DNA of 22,581 nucleotides from Methanocella sp. Its GTDB lineage: Archaea > Halobacteriota > Methanocellia > Methanocellales > Methanocellaceae. Made by a program: the position numbers and the translations under genes. Positions 7,829 to 14,681 of the stretch are shown here, in pieces (positions within the stretch are counted from its first letter, which is position 1; each line of letters begins with the position of its first letter). The notes beneath the pieces were generated by a model. The model had not been told where the DNA came from, made no database searches, and worked only from the letters and a program-made list of their open reading frames with translations. The DNA is taken from positions 1-22,581 of the forward strand of contig NZ_DATJPM010000089.1 of assembly GCF_035506375.1 (NCBI RefSeq), given 5' to 3'.

Positions 7829-7836
7829 TTTTTTTT
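7829..7836 (+). terminator. T-run downstream of tRNA-Gly
   Basis: Eight consecutive T residues, 39 nt after the tRNA, preceded by a weak ACGG/CCGT stem. Archaeal RNA polymerase stops at T-runs, so this is a plausible terminator. Confidence 0.5.
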
Positions 7837-8042
7837 ACGCTTTTTAAAATAGCCATTATATAATGTTTTAACTAAAATAATTTTATAAAACCGGCAAGCA
7901 GGAACAATAAAATTCAATTTTAGAATTACTATCGGATGTAGCATAATCATTTAAGAAAGTGTTAAATATTAATATGTTATACCTTAGGATAAAGTAATAA
8001 ACCTATAAGGGGTTAAAAGGCAAATCAAGGGATGGGGATTAA

Positions 8043-8351
8043 ATGGATTTTGTCGTAAACGAGATAAACAAACGGTTGCACGATTATCTGGCGACCGACG
8101 TACAGGGTATCAGGAGGATCGTACTTCAGGCGTTCGTCAAGATGAAGAGCCTGACGGCAGACACGCTTCACAGGATCCTTATGGAGCGCGGCTACAGCAT
8201 CACGCTGAAGCAGGTGACCGCCATGCTGGGAGTGATTCACTCCAAGCTGGGCATCCTGCACGCCCATAAGAACTCGTACGATGCTAAGTACGAGTACAGC
8301 CTGAAGGAGAAGTATGAGGGCATCGTGACGATGGCCCTTGGCGCGATCTAA
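8043..8351 (+). CDS. DUF2551 family protein (archaeal, winged-helix-like)
   Basis: A 102-residue basic, helical protein matching DUF2551, a small archaeal family of unknown role. Family-like segments are DVQGIRRIVLQAFVKMK (residues 19-35), TADTLHRILMERGYSITLKQVTAMLG (39-64) and HSKLGILHAHKNSYDAKYEYSLKEKY near the end. The pattern of three helices followed by a short turn and a YSL strand looks like a winged-helix DNA-binding fold, but DNA binding is inference. The ATG at 8043 follows GGATGGGGAT, a usable G-rich ribosome site, and a TATA-like ACCTATAAGG lies about 35-40 nt upstream. It is followed by a strong hairpin, so it is probably transcribed alone. Confidence 0.82.
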   Translation: MDFVVNEINKRLHDYLATDVQGIRRIVLQAFVKMKSLTADTLHRILMERGYSITLKQVTAMLGVIHSKLGILHAHKNSYDAKYEYSLKEKYEGIVTMALGAI

Positions 8352-8376
8352 ACAGACTTACTTTTCAAAGTTATGC

Positions 8377-8426
8377 CTCTATGCGATGGAAAATTTTTTA
8401 ACATCGCATAGAGTATTCACTTTTTT
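8377..8426 (+). terminator. Perfect 12-bp hairpin plus T-run
   Basis: CTCTATGCGATG (8377-8388) and CATCGCATAGAG (8402-8413) pair perfectly around a 13-nt AT-rich loop, followed by a T-run at 8421-8426. It lies 25 nt after the DUF2551 stop and 24 nt before the NUDIX start. It may be a terminator. It could instead be a 12-bp inverted operator for the NUDIX gene, because the AT-rich loop sits where a TATA box would be expected. Confidence 0.6.
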
Positions 8427-8437
8427 GTCGTGAATGA

Positions 8438-8797
8438 ATGAGCATTAGCTACGTTTATGTCATCGCTTTTCGAGACGACGAGTTCCTGATGGTGCGCCAT
8501 GCCCGCCGTTCCTGGGAAATGCCCGGCGGAAAGGTGAACGCCGGTGAATCGCCGGAGCAAGCTGCCGTCCGGGAGTTCCACGAGGAGACCGGCTACGACG
8601 TGGGCGGGCTGCGTGTCCTGGAAGTGGAGGCCGGAGGCCTCGTCTACATGGGCGACGTGGGAAAGAAGCTTTCCATTATGCCCGATGCCGGAGAGATCTC
8701 CGAAGTCGGCTTCTTTAAGAAATTACCGGATAAGCTGTCGTTCCCGCTCGTAGAATACATGCGGATGCTGGACGCGGCGAAACGATACCGCGTATAA
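8438..8797 (+). CDS. NUDIX hydrolase (MutT-like)
   Basis: A 119-residue single-domain NUDIX protein. These enzymes cleave nucleoside diphosphates linked to another group, using Mg2+ bound by the NUDIX box. The full 23-residue box (G-x5-E-x7-REU-x-EE-x-G-U) is present at residues 30-52: it begins GKVNAGE and ends REFHEETGY. The domain opens with a strand YVYVIAFRDDEFLMVRH and has the usual WEMPGG just before the box. The size fits a MutT/8-oxo-dGTPase-like or general housecleaning enzyme; substrate cannot be told. No strong ribosome site is seen before the ATG at 8438, so a leaderless or short-leader transcript is possible. The operon that follows has its own TATA box. Confidence 0.93.
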   Translation: MSISYVYVIAFRDDEFLMVRHARRSWEMPGGKVNAGESPEQAAVREFHEETGYDVGGLRVLEVEAGGLVYMGDVGKKLSIMPDAGEISEVGFFKKLPDKLSFPLVEYMRMLDAAKRYRV

Positions 8798-8824
8798 TCC
8801 AGCCAATCATTAAAAACCCCCGGT

Positions 8825-8837
8825 TAAATTTTATATT
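8825..8837 (+). promoter_or_regulatory. TATA box of the aldolase-AOR operon
   Basis: AAATTTTATATT lies about 25 nt before the GTG at 8857. A transcript starting the usual distance downstream would begin at or near that GTG. The box covers the alternative in-frame TTG at 8836, which therefore cannot be the start if the box is real. Confidence 0.6.
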
Positions 8838-8856
8838 GAGAGGGGGCGACTTTTTC

Positions 8857-9750
8857 GTGTATCATCCGGCAGGAGTGTATCCTGCAATACCTACGCCGTT
8901 CATGCGGAACGGCGACCTGGACGAGACGGGCCTGAGAGACCTGGTCTCGTATTTCGAGACCACGGGCGTGAACGGCCTGCTCGCGCTTGGGACCATCGGC
9001 GAGTTCGCCATGATGAGCGAGCAGGAGCGAAAAAAGGCCGCCGATACTATCGTCGGGGCAGCAAACCGCCTTGAGGTCATAATAAACGCCGGCTGCGCGT
9101 CGACGCGGCAGACGATCAGGATGGCCGAGTACCTGAAAGACCTGGGCGTCGACGCTATCATCGCGGTCGAGCCCTATTTTTATCACCCGACGGCCAAAGG
9201 CATGGCGCGGCACTACCTCGACTTAGCGGAGAGCGTCGACATGCCGGTGATGGCATATAACATCCCGCAGTTCTCAGGGAACCGGCTGATGCCGGACATC
9301 ATGGACGCCTTCGCCGAGGACGAGCGGATCGTCGGGTTGAAGGACAGCGAGGGGGACCCGGCCAGGATGATGGAGTTCATACGCCGGGCACCCGAAGGCT
9401 TTTCTGTAATGGTCGGCGCCGACCCGCTGGTAAGCTACGGGATATGCATGGGCGCAAAAGGCATGATGATAGGCAGCGCGTCGGTGGCGCCCGAGGCATG
9501 CGTGGATATGTACCGTGCGGCGGCCGATGCCGACCTGAAAAAAACGTTCGCCATGCAGGGCACGCTGAACGACTTCATCCGGGCGATGAACGTAGGTACA
9601 TTTCCCGCGGCCGTGAAGTACATGCTGGCGCAGAAAGGGCTTCCCGGCGGGCACGTCCGGCCGCCTCTCGAGGGCCTGTCGGACGCAGAAAAGCTGATCG
9701 TGGACGATTATGTGAAGGGGGCGAAAGCCATTAGGAAGGTGATCATGTGA
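8857..9750 (+). CDS. DapA/NAL-family class I aldolase
   Basis: A 297-residue (beta/alpha)8-barrel lyase of the dihydrodipicolinate synthase / N-acetylneuraminate lyase family, which forms a Schiff base with pyruvate. From the GTG start, GTIGE (45-49) matches the pyruvate-binding GTTGE, Tyr134 in YNIPQFSG matches the catalytic Tyr, and Lys162 in GLKDSEGD is the Schiff-base lysine. Positions agree closely with classical DHDPS. The family also includes 2-keto-3-deoxygluconate aldolase. The context points away from lysine synthesis: its stop overlaps the start of the aldehyde:ferredoxin oxidoreductase gene by 4 nt (GTGA). I infer that it may release an aldehyde that the next enzyme oxidises. The start is set by the TATA box and by GAGGGGG (8840-8846). 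Confidence 0.9.
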   Translation: MYHPAGVYPAIPTPFMRNGDLDETGLRDLVSYFETTGVNGLLALGTIGEFAMMSEQERKKAADTIVGAANRLEVIINAGCASTRQTIRMAEYLKDLGVDAIIAVEPYFYHPTAKGMARHYLDLAESVDMPVMAYNIPQFSGNRLMPDIMDAFAEDERIVGLKDSEGDPARMMEFIRRAPEGFSVMVGADPLVSYGICMGAKGMMIGSASVAPEACVDMYRAAADADLKKTFAMQGTLNDFIRAMNVGTFPAAVKYMLAQKGLPGGHVRPPLEGLSDAEKLIVDDYVKGAKAIRKVIM

Positions 9751-11639
9751 AGGGACTTAGCGGCAGGCTGATACGCGTCAACCTGACTGACGGTGGCATA
9801 ATCATCGAGGAATATGGCGAGGACGTTGCACGAAAATACCTTGGGGGCAAGGGACTGGCGGCATATTACGCTTTTCGGGAGATCCGGAAGGGCACCGACT
9901 CCCTCGGGCCGGACAACCGGCTATACCTGTTCACGGGCACGCTCACGGGCACGCCGGCCCCGCTGGGGAACCGCACCGTGGTGGCGACGAAGTCTCCGTC
10001 GACCGGCACTTTCACGGACTCGTACATGGGCGGCTTCTGGGGCCCGGAGCTGCGGTTCGCGGGCTACGACGGCATCATCCTCGAGGGCGCCGCGGCCGAG
10101 CCGGTCCGCATCCACATCCAGGACGACGACATCGGCATCTATAGCGCCAGGAGCCTGTGGGGGCTTGACACATGGCAGACGGAGGCGGAAGTAAAGAAGC
10201 TCCATGGCCCGACGAAGAAGCCCATAAAGGTCATGAGCATCGGGCCTGCCGGAGAGCGAAAGGATATGCTGGCGGCTATCATCGCCGACGCCAGGGCTGC
10301 GGCCAGGGGAGGCGTTGGCGCCGTCATGGGCAGCAAGAACTTAAAGGCGATCTCCGTCCTCGGCAGCCGGAGGCCACAGCTCCACGACGCGAATACGATG
10401 ATGGGCCTGGTTAGGGAGCAGAACGCGCGGCTCAACAGGAACCCGGTGACGAGCGACGCGCTGCGCTATCGCGGGACGCCTAATATCCTGTCGGGCGTCA
10501 ACGCGGCCGGTGCGCTGCCGTATAACGACTTCTCGGGCGATAAGAACCCGGGCGCGGAGAGGATCAGCGGCGAAGCGCTGCGGATGGAGCTGTGGAACGG
10601 CGGCAAGAACTGGCACCCATGCTGGAACTGCACGGTCAAGTGTACGCACTTCCACGTGCTGGAGCAGCCGGGCTTCGAGGGAAAGATCGACGACGGCCCC
10701 GAGTACGAGACGGTGGGCCTGCTGGGCTCTAACTGCGGCATCAACGACGCGAAGGCCATATCGCTGGCCGATTATTTACTGGACGGCTACGGGCTCGATA
10801 CCATGTCCGTGGGCGATACCATAGCATTTTTAATGGACTGCTCCGCTAAGGGCCTCATCGGCGCCGGAGCGACCAACGGCATCGACCTGCGGTTCGGGGA
10901 CGTGAACGCGTGGATGGCGGCTATCCACGCGGCGGGCAAAGGCGAAGGCAGCCTCGGCCGCCTTGTGGCAAACGGCTGCCGGAGGGCGGCGGAGGAGATC
11001 GGCAGGGGCTCCATGGACTTTGCCCCGCAGGTAAAGGGCCTGGAAATACCGGCCTACGACCCGAGGAGCGGGGAAGGCACGGCGCTTGCCTACGCGAGGT
11101 GTGAGCGGGGCGCGGATCACCTGAAGCCGTGGGTGTTTAATAAGGAGTGGCTCTCGGCACCGGAGCGCACCGATCCGTTCACGACGGACGATAAGCCATC
11201 GCTGGTCAAGCGGGACAACGAGGGCTCGGCGATCATGGACTGCCTGTGCGTATGCCGGTTCGCGGGCAACGAGCTCAGCCTCCAGGACGACCTTATCCGG
11301 CTGGTGAACGCGGCGACGGGCTTCAATTACAAGTGGCCCGAATTCTGGAAGACGGGAGAGCGCTCGATTAACATTGCCCGGGCGTTCGGGGCGCGGGAGG
11401 GCATGGGCAGGGCGCAGGACTCGCTGCCTAAAAAGTTCTCGACGGTGCCGCTGACTGCGGGCATGGCAAAGGGCAGCGTCGCCCACGTGCCGGAGATGCT
11501 ATCGAAATACTACGAGCTCTGTGGCTGGGACGAGAATGGCGTTCCGACGCCGGAGAAGCTGCACGAGATGGGCCTGGATTTCGTCGCCGAAGAATTACGG
11601 GCCGAGGGCGTCGGGCCGGAAGAGGCCAGGGCCGCGTGA
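9747..11639 (+). CDS. Aldehyde:ferredoxin oxidoreductase (tungsten type)
   Basis: A 630-residue member of the AOR family, cytosolic tungsten enzymes with a bis-pterin cofactor and one [4Fe-4S] cluster that oxidise aldehydes to acids and pass electrons to ferredoxin. Cluster ligands are visible: CWNCTVKC (Cys292, Cys295, Cys299) and, about 200 residues on, a Cys group in IMDCLCVCRF (499-503) that supplies the fourth ligand. The N-terminal domain begins GLSGRLIRVNLTDG and carries YLGGKGLAAYYAF, typical of the family. The length is slightly above the usual 605-625. Translation starts at GTG (9747) after AAGGTGATC (9737-9745 region), overlapping the aldolase stop. A sulfur-carrier gene follows after 1 nt. 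Whether it acts on glyceraldehyde, acetaldehyde or another aldehyde is unknown. Confidence 0.95.
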   Translation: MKGLSGRLIRVNLTDGGIIIEEYGEDVARKYLGGKGLAAYYAFREIRKGTDSLGPDNRLYLFTGTLTGTPAPLGNRTVVATKSPSTGTFTDSYMGGFWGPELRFAGYDGIILEGAAAEPVRIHIQDDDIGIYSARSLWGLDTWQTEAEVKKLHGPTKKPIKVMSIGPAGERKDMLAAIIADARAAARGGVGAVMGSKNLKAISVLGSRRPQLHDANTMMGLVREQNARLNRNPVTSDALRYRGTPNILSGVNAAGALPYNDFSGDKNPGAERISGEALRMELWNGGKNWHPCWNCTVKCTHFHVLEQPGFEGKIDDGPEYETVGLLGSNCGINDAKAISLADYLLDGYGLDTMSVGDTIAFLMDCSAKGLIGAGATNGIDLRFGDVNAWMAAIHAAGKGEGSLGRLVANGCRRAAEEIGRGSMDFAPQVKGLEIPAYDPRSGEGTALAYARCERGADHLKPWVFNKEWLSAPERTDPFTTDDKPSLVKRDNEGSAIMDCLCVCRFAGNELSLQDDLIRLVNAATGFNYKWPEFWKTGERSINIARAFGAREGMGRAQDSLPKKFSTVPLTAGMAKGSVAHVPEMLSKYYELCGWDENGVPTPEKLHEMGLDFVAEELRAEGVGPEEARAA

Positions 11640-11640
11640 C

Positions 11641-11928
11641 ATGCCCGTCTGCGTGGATATCATCGGTCATGCCCGGAGCCTTTTTGGCTGCTCCAGATAC
11701 GCGTTCGAGGCTAAGCCGGGCTTTACCCTTAAAGGGCTGATGGAGGAGCTCTCGAAGCTGGCGAGGCCCGATTTCCGAAAAAGTATCTATGACGTGGCCA
11801 CGGGAAAGATGAACGAGCATATCGCCGTCTTCGTCAACGCCCGGGAGGCTCGCTCGCTCAAGGGGCTGGATACCGAGCTTAGGGACGGCGACGTGGTCAC
11901 TATCCTGCCGCCGATGGCGGGAGGCTAA
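11641..11928 (+). CDS. MoaD/ThiS-family sulfur carrier protein
   Basis: A 95-residue beta-grasp protein ending in Gly-Gly (PPMAGG), the tail that is activated to a thiocarboxylate in MoaD, ThiS and related carriers. Other matches are FEAKPGFTLKGLMEEL near the start of the fold, HIAVFVNAREA in the middle and LRDGDVVTILPPMAGG at the end. The ATG at 11641 lies 1 nt after the AOR stop, so the two are co-translated. MoaD-like genes often sit beside AOR genes, where they are thought to supply sulfur for the dithiolene of the tungsten-pterin cofactor; that role is inferred from context here. A tRNA-thiolation carrier (SAMP-like) is the alternative. It is the last gene of the operon. Confidence 0.88.
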   Translation: MPVCVDIIGHARSLFGCSRYAFEAKPGFTLKGLMEELSKLARPDFRKSIYDVATGKMNEHIAVFVNAREARSLKGLDTELRDGDVVTILPPMAGG

Positions 11929-11991
11929 TGCCACCGCGGCAGCGCTTAAAAAATCCCGCTATAGCCCGATTAATGTTATAAAAGCAGCGTA

Positions 11992-12003
11992 CTTATAAAA
12001 AAA
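11992..12003 (+). promoter_or_regulatory. TATA box of the first GT4 gene
   Basis: CTTATAAAAAAATCC begins 41 nt before the ATG at 12033. The preceding GTAC and the spacing match the second GT4 promoter at 13357-13370 almost exactly. Confidence 0.65.
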
Positions 12004-12032
12004 TCCGATGATAACTAAAAGTGGATGATACT

Positions 12033-13298
12033 ATGAAAATAGGGGTTGTGCACTGGGCTTTTCCTCCTGTGGTCGGAGGGGTCGAGTCCCATCTTGGCTA
12101 TCTTTACGGGGAACTTGCCCGCATGGGCCACGACGTGTCGATACTGACTGCGCCGCACCCTCAGAGGGAGGACGGAAGCACCGGCTGGTGCACGGTTGTC
12201 TCAGACGAGTTAATGGATATCGATCACCTGCTTAAAGTGCCGGCAGGACCCGGGAGATGGCAGGAGATCTATACGATGCTGGAAGGCTATATCCGGGACT
12301 ATTCGCCGGACGTCATCCACGCGCATAATCTGCATTACTTCTTCCCGGACCACGCCGAGGCGCTGGGCATCCTGTCCAAGAAGTACGGCATACCTATCGT
12401 GCTTACCATCCACAACTTCTGGGAGGACGACCTCTGCAGGCACTTGTTGAGGGATATAGGATGGAACATGGTCGTCGCGGTGAGCTATCACCTGAAGCGG
12501 TCCTGTCTCTTCGACGCGAAGCTTGACCCGGGCCTGGTGGAAGTGCAATACCACGGCATCGACCTGAATAAATACCGGCCCGTCGAAGGCCGTGAGGCTC
12601 AGAGGCAAAAGCTCGGCTTCGCGGGGCGAAAGGTGATCTTCCATCCGGCCCGCATGTGCGAGATGAAAGGCACGATGCACAGCATCGAGGCCATATCCCG
12701 GCTTAAGGAGAAATACCCGGATATACTGCTCGTGCTCAGCGGCAACGGAGATACCGTGGACTTCGAGAATGAGCGCCCGGCCTTTATCTCGAAGGTACGG
12801 CAGCTGATCGAGGAGCTGGGTATTTCGGATAACATTCAGTTCGTGAGCATACCGGCGGAAGAAATGCCCGCCTACATGAACGCGGCCGACATCGTCGTAT
12901 ATCCCACGATACTGCCGCAGGGCGAGGCGTTCGGCCTCGCGCCGGTGGAGGCCATGGCATGCTGCCGCCCCGTGATCGTCACGAGGAACGGCGGCCTGCC
13001 GGAAAGCACGGCACACGGCATCAACGGCCTTATCGTGGACGCTGACCCGGCGGTGCTGACCGGAGAGCTGGTCCGGAACATCGAGCTGCTCATCGAGAGG
13101 CCGGGGCTACGTAAGTACCTGGGCGCCAACGGCCGTGAGGTGGCCATCGAGCGGTTCGACGCGTGCCGGATGGCGCTCAGGATGGAAGACCTCTATAACC
13201 GGCTCATACTGGCCAGGCTCGTCGAAAGCGGGGGCACCACCGAGGCCTCCCGGGAGGCCAGCGTGTCGATGACGAAGAAAAAGACGCTAGAGCACTAG
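12033..13298 (+). CDS. GT4 family glycosyltransferase, copy 1
   Basis: A 421-residue soluble GT-B fold enzyme of family GT4, which transfers a sugar from an activated donor with retention of configuration. The N-terminal glycine-rich loop is in MKIGVVHWAFPPVVGGVESH, and the C-terminal donor-site E-x7-E motif is EAFGLAPVE (Glu298 and Glu306). NGGLPE and the HGINGLIVD segment follow as in relatives. The ATG at 12033 is preferred over an in-frame GTG at 12021 because the paralogue begins at the same residue and GGATGAT precedes it. The last 25 residues (ESGGTTEASREASV onward) are not shared with copy 2. There is no membrane segment. Sugar donor and acceptor are unknown; the glucosidase gene downstream suggests glucose chemistry. 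Confidence 0.92.
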   Translation: MKIGVVHWAFPPVVGGVESHLGYLYGELARMGHDVSILTAPHPQREDGSTGWCTVVSDELMDIDHLLKVPAGPGRWQEIYTMLEGYIRDYSPDVIHAHNLHYFFPDHAEALGILSKKYGIPIVLTIHNFWEDDLCRHLLRDIGWNMVVAVSYHLKRSCLFDAKLDPGLVEVQYHGIDLNKYRPVEGREAQRQKLGFAGRKVIFHPARMCEMKGTMHSIEAISRLKEKYPDILLVLSGNGDTVDFENERPAFISKVRQLIEELGISDNIQFVSIPAEEMPAYMNAADIVVYPTILPQGEAFGLAPVEAMACCRPVIVTRNGGLPESTAHGINGLIVDADPAVLTGELVRNIELLIERPGLRKYLGANGREVAIERFDACRMALRMEDLYNRLILARLVESGGTTEASREASVSMTKKKTLEH

Positions 13299-13312
13299 CG
13301 CATGGCGCTGTT

Positions 13313-13348
13313 AAAAAGCAAGGTCTTCATACGTCTTTAGTGCTTTTT
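13313..13348 (+). terminator. Possible hairpin terminator between the GT4 genes
   Basis: AAAAAGCA (13313-13320) can pair with TGCTTTTT (13341-13348) around a 20-nt loop, ending in a T-run. It lies between the copy 1 stop and the copy 2 TATA box, which would separate the two transcripts. Confidence 0.4.
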
Positions 13349-13356
13349 ACGCAGGG

Positions 13357-13370
13357 TACCTATAAAAAAC
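13357..13370 (+). promoter_or_regulatory. TATA box of the second GT4 gene
   Basis: TACCTATAAAAAACCCC lies about 42 nt before the ATG at 13401, in the same position as in copy 1. Initiation 25 nt on would leave a leader of about 15 nt with GGTTGAT. Confidence 0.65.
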
Positions 13371-13400
13371 CCCAATAGAAATCTGGTTTGGGTTGATGCG

Positions 13401-14663
13401 ATGAAGATAGGCGTAATTCACTGGGCGTTCCCGCCGGTGGTGGGAGGCGTCGAGTCCCATCTTGTCTACTTGTACGAAGAGCTAGCCAGGATGGGGCATA
13501 AGGTCTCGATATTGACCGCCCCGCATCCCGACAGGGATCCCGCCGATTACCCGTGGTGCCGGATCGTGGACGACGAGCTAATGTCTATCCGCTACTGTCT
13601 AAATTACCCGGGACAGGACCGTTACGATCGTGTGCGTGAGATGATGGAGCGGTTCATCGAGCGGGAGGATCCCGATGTTATACATGCCCATAACTTCCAC
13701 TATTTTGTTCCCGACCACGCGGAGTGTCTGGACGAGATCTCGAAGAAATATGGCATTCCCATCGTGCTCACGGTCCATAACTACTGGAAGGACGACCTCT
13801 GCCGGCACCTGCTAAAGGACATCGGCTGGGACCGGCTCGTCGCCGTCAGCTATTACATGAAATGGCCGTGCATCTTCGACGCGAAGGTGGACCCCGATAA
13901 GATGGAAGTCCACTACCACGGCATCGACCTGAATAAATACTGTGCGCTGGACGGCCAGCGGATCAAAGAGCAGCTGGGCCTTGCAGGGCGAAGGGTGATC
14001 TTCCACCCGGCCCGGGCCTGCGAATCGAAGGGCTCGCTGCACAGCATCATGGCCGCGGGACTGCTCAAGGATAAGTACCCGGACCTGTGCCTCATACTGA
14101 GCGGCAACGGGGATTCCGTGGACTTCGACGAGGAGCGGGAATCGTTCAAGGCCAGAGTAGGCGAGTTGCTGCGCGAGTACGACATGGAGAAGAACGTCAT
14201 CTTCGTCAGCGCCAGCGGCAGCGAGATGCCGCTCTACATGAACGCCGCAGACGTGGTCGTCTACCCGACGATCTTCTATAAGGGCGAGGCGTTCGGCATC
14301 GCGCCGGTGGAGGCCATGGCCTGCGGCAGGCCAGTCATTGTCACCAACAGCGGCGGGCTGGTTGAGAGTACGTACCACGGTATCAACGGTCTCGTCGTGG
14401 ATAAGGACCCGCAGACGCTGGCGCGGGAGCTTGCAGAGGGCATCGATCGTCTCATAGCCGACGCCTGCCTGGGTGAATACCTTGGAAAGAATGGCCGGGA
14501 GGTCGCCCTGGAGCGGTTCGATTCGAGAAAAATGGCACTGCGGATGGAAAATCTGTACGAGCGGCTGGTCAGCGACAGCGTCATGCAGCGGATAAAAAAT
14601 ACGGCCACGCGGCCCAGGCAGGGCCTGAAAGGCGCCGGCTGCACGACGTCCCGGACGACCTAG
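13401..14663 (+). CDS. GT4 family glycosyltransferase, copy 2
   Basis: A 420-residue paralogue of the preceding gene, alignable along nearly the whole length with few gaps. It opens MKIGVIHWAFPPVVGGVESH, carries DDLCRHLLKDIGWDRLVAVSY in place of the matching stretch of copy 1, and has the same E-x7-E motif, EAFGIAPVE (Glu296, Glu304). Differences concentrate around residues 55-85, the DKDPQTL region and the last 30 residues, which here are basic (QRIKNTATRPRQGLKG). Two similar but separate enzymes may add successive or different sugars. It has its own promoter, and the glucosidase gene follows 18 nt after its stop, so these two are probably one transcript. Specificity is unknown. Confidence 0.92.
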   Translation: MKIGVIHWAFPPVVGGVESHLVYLYEELARMGHKVSILTAPHPDRDPADYPWCRIVDDELMSIRYCLNYPGQDRYDRVREMMERFIEREDPDVIHAHNFHYFVPDHAECLDEISKKYGIPIVLTVHNYWKDDLCRHLLKDIGWDRLVAVSYYMKWPCIFDAKVDPDKMEVHYHGIDLNKYCALDGQRIKEQLGLAGRRVIFHPARACESKGSLHSIMAAGLLKDKYPDLCLILSGNGDSVDFDEERESFKARVGELLREYDMEKNVIFVSASGSEMPLYMNAADVVVYPTIFYKGEAFGIAPVEAMACGRPVIVTNSGGLVESTYHGINGLVVDKDPQTLARELAEGIDRLIADACLGEYLGKNGREVALERFDSRKMALRMENLYERLVSDSVMQRIKNTATRPRQGLKGAGCTTSRTT

Positions 14664-14681
14664 CACAGTGCTGGCCCGGTT

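Larger units (their letters stand above)
7551..8042. other. Spacer with palindrome, tRNA gene and AT-rich leader
   Basis: This spacer holds a shortened family-A palindrome (7575-7668), the tRNA-Gly gene (7719-7790), a T-run after it (7829-7836), and about 200 nt of AT-rich DNA in which I see no gene. A TATA-like ACCTATAAGG at 8001-8010 probably serves the DUF2551 gene. Confidence 0.6.

Noticed and set aside
8836..8856. TTG at 8836 as the start of the aldolase gene
   Set aside because: It overlaps the TATA box, and the GTG at 8857 gives the family-typical N-terminus.
10830..11486. Minus-strand open frame opposite the oxidoreductase gene
   Set aside because: Arg/Pro/Ala-rich composition typical of an antisense shadow, with no promoter or motif.
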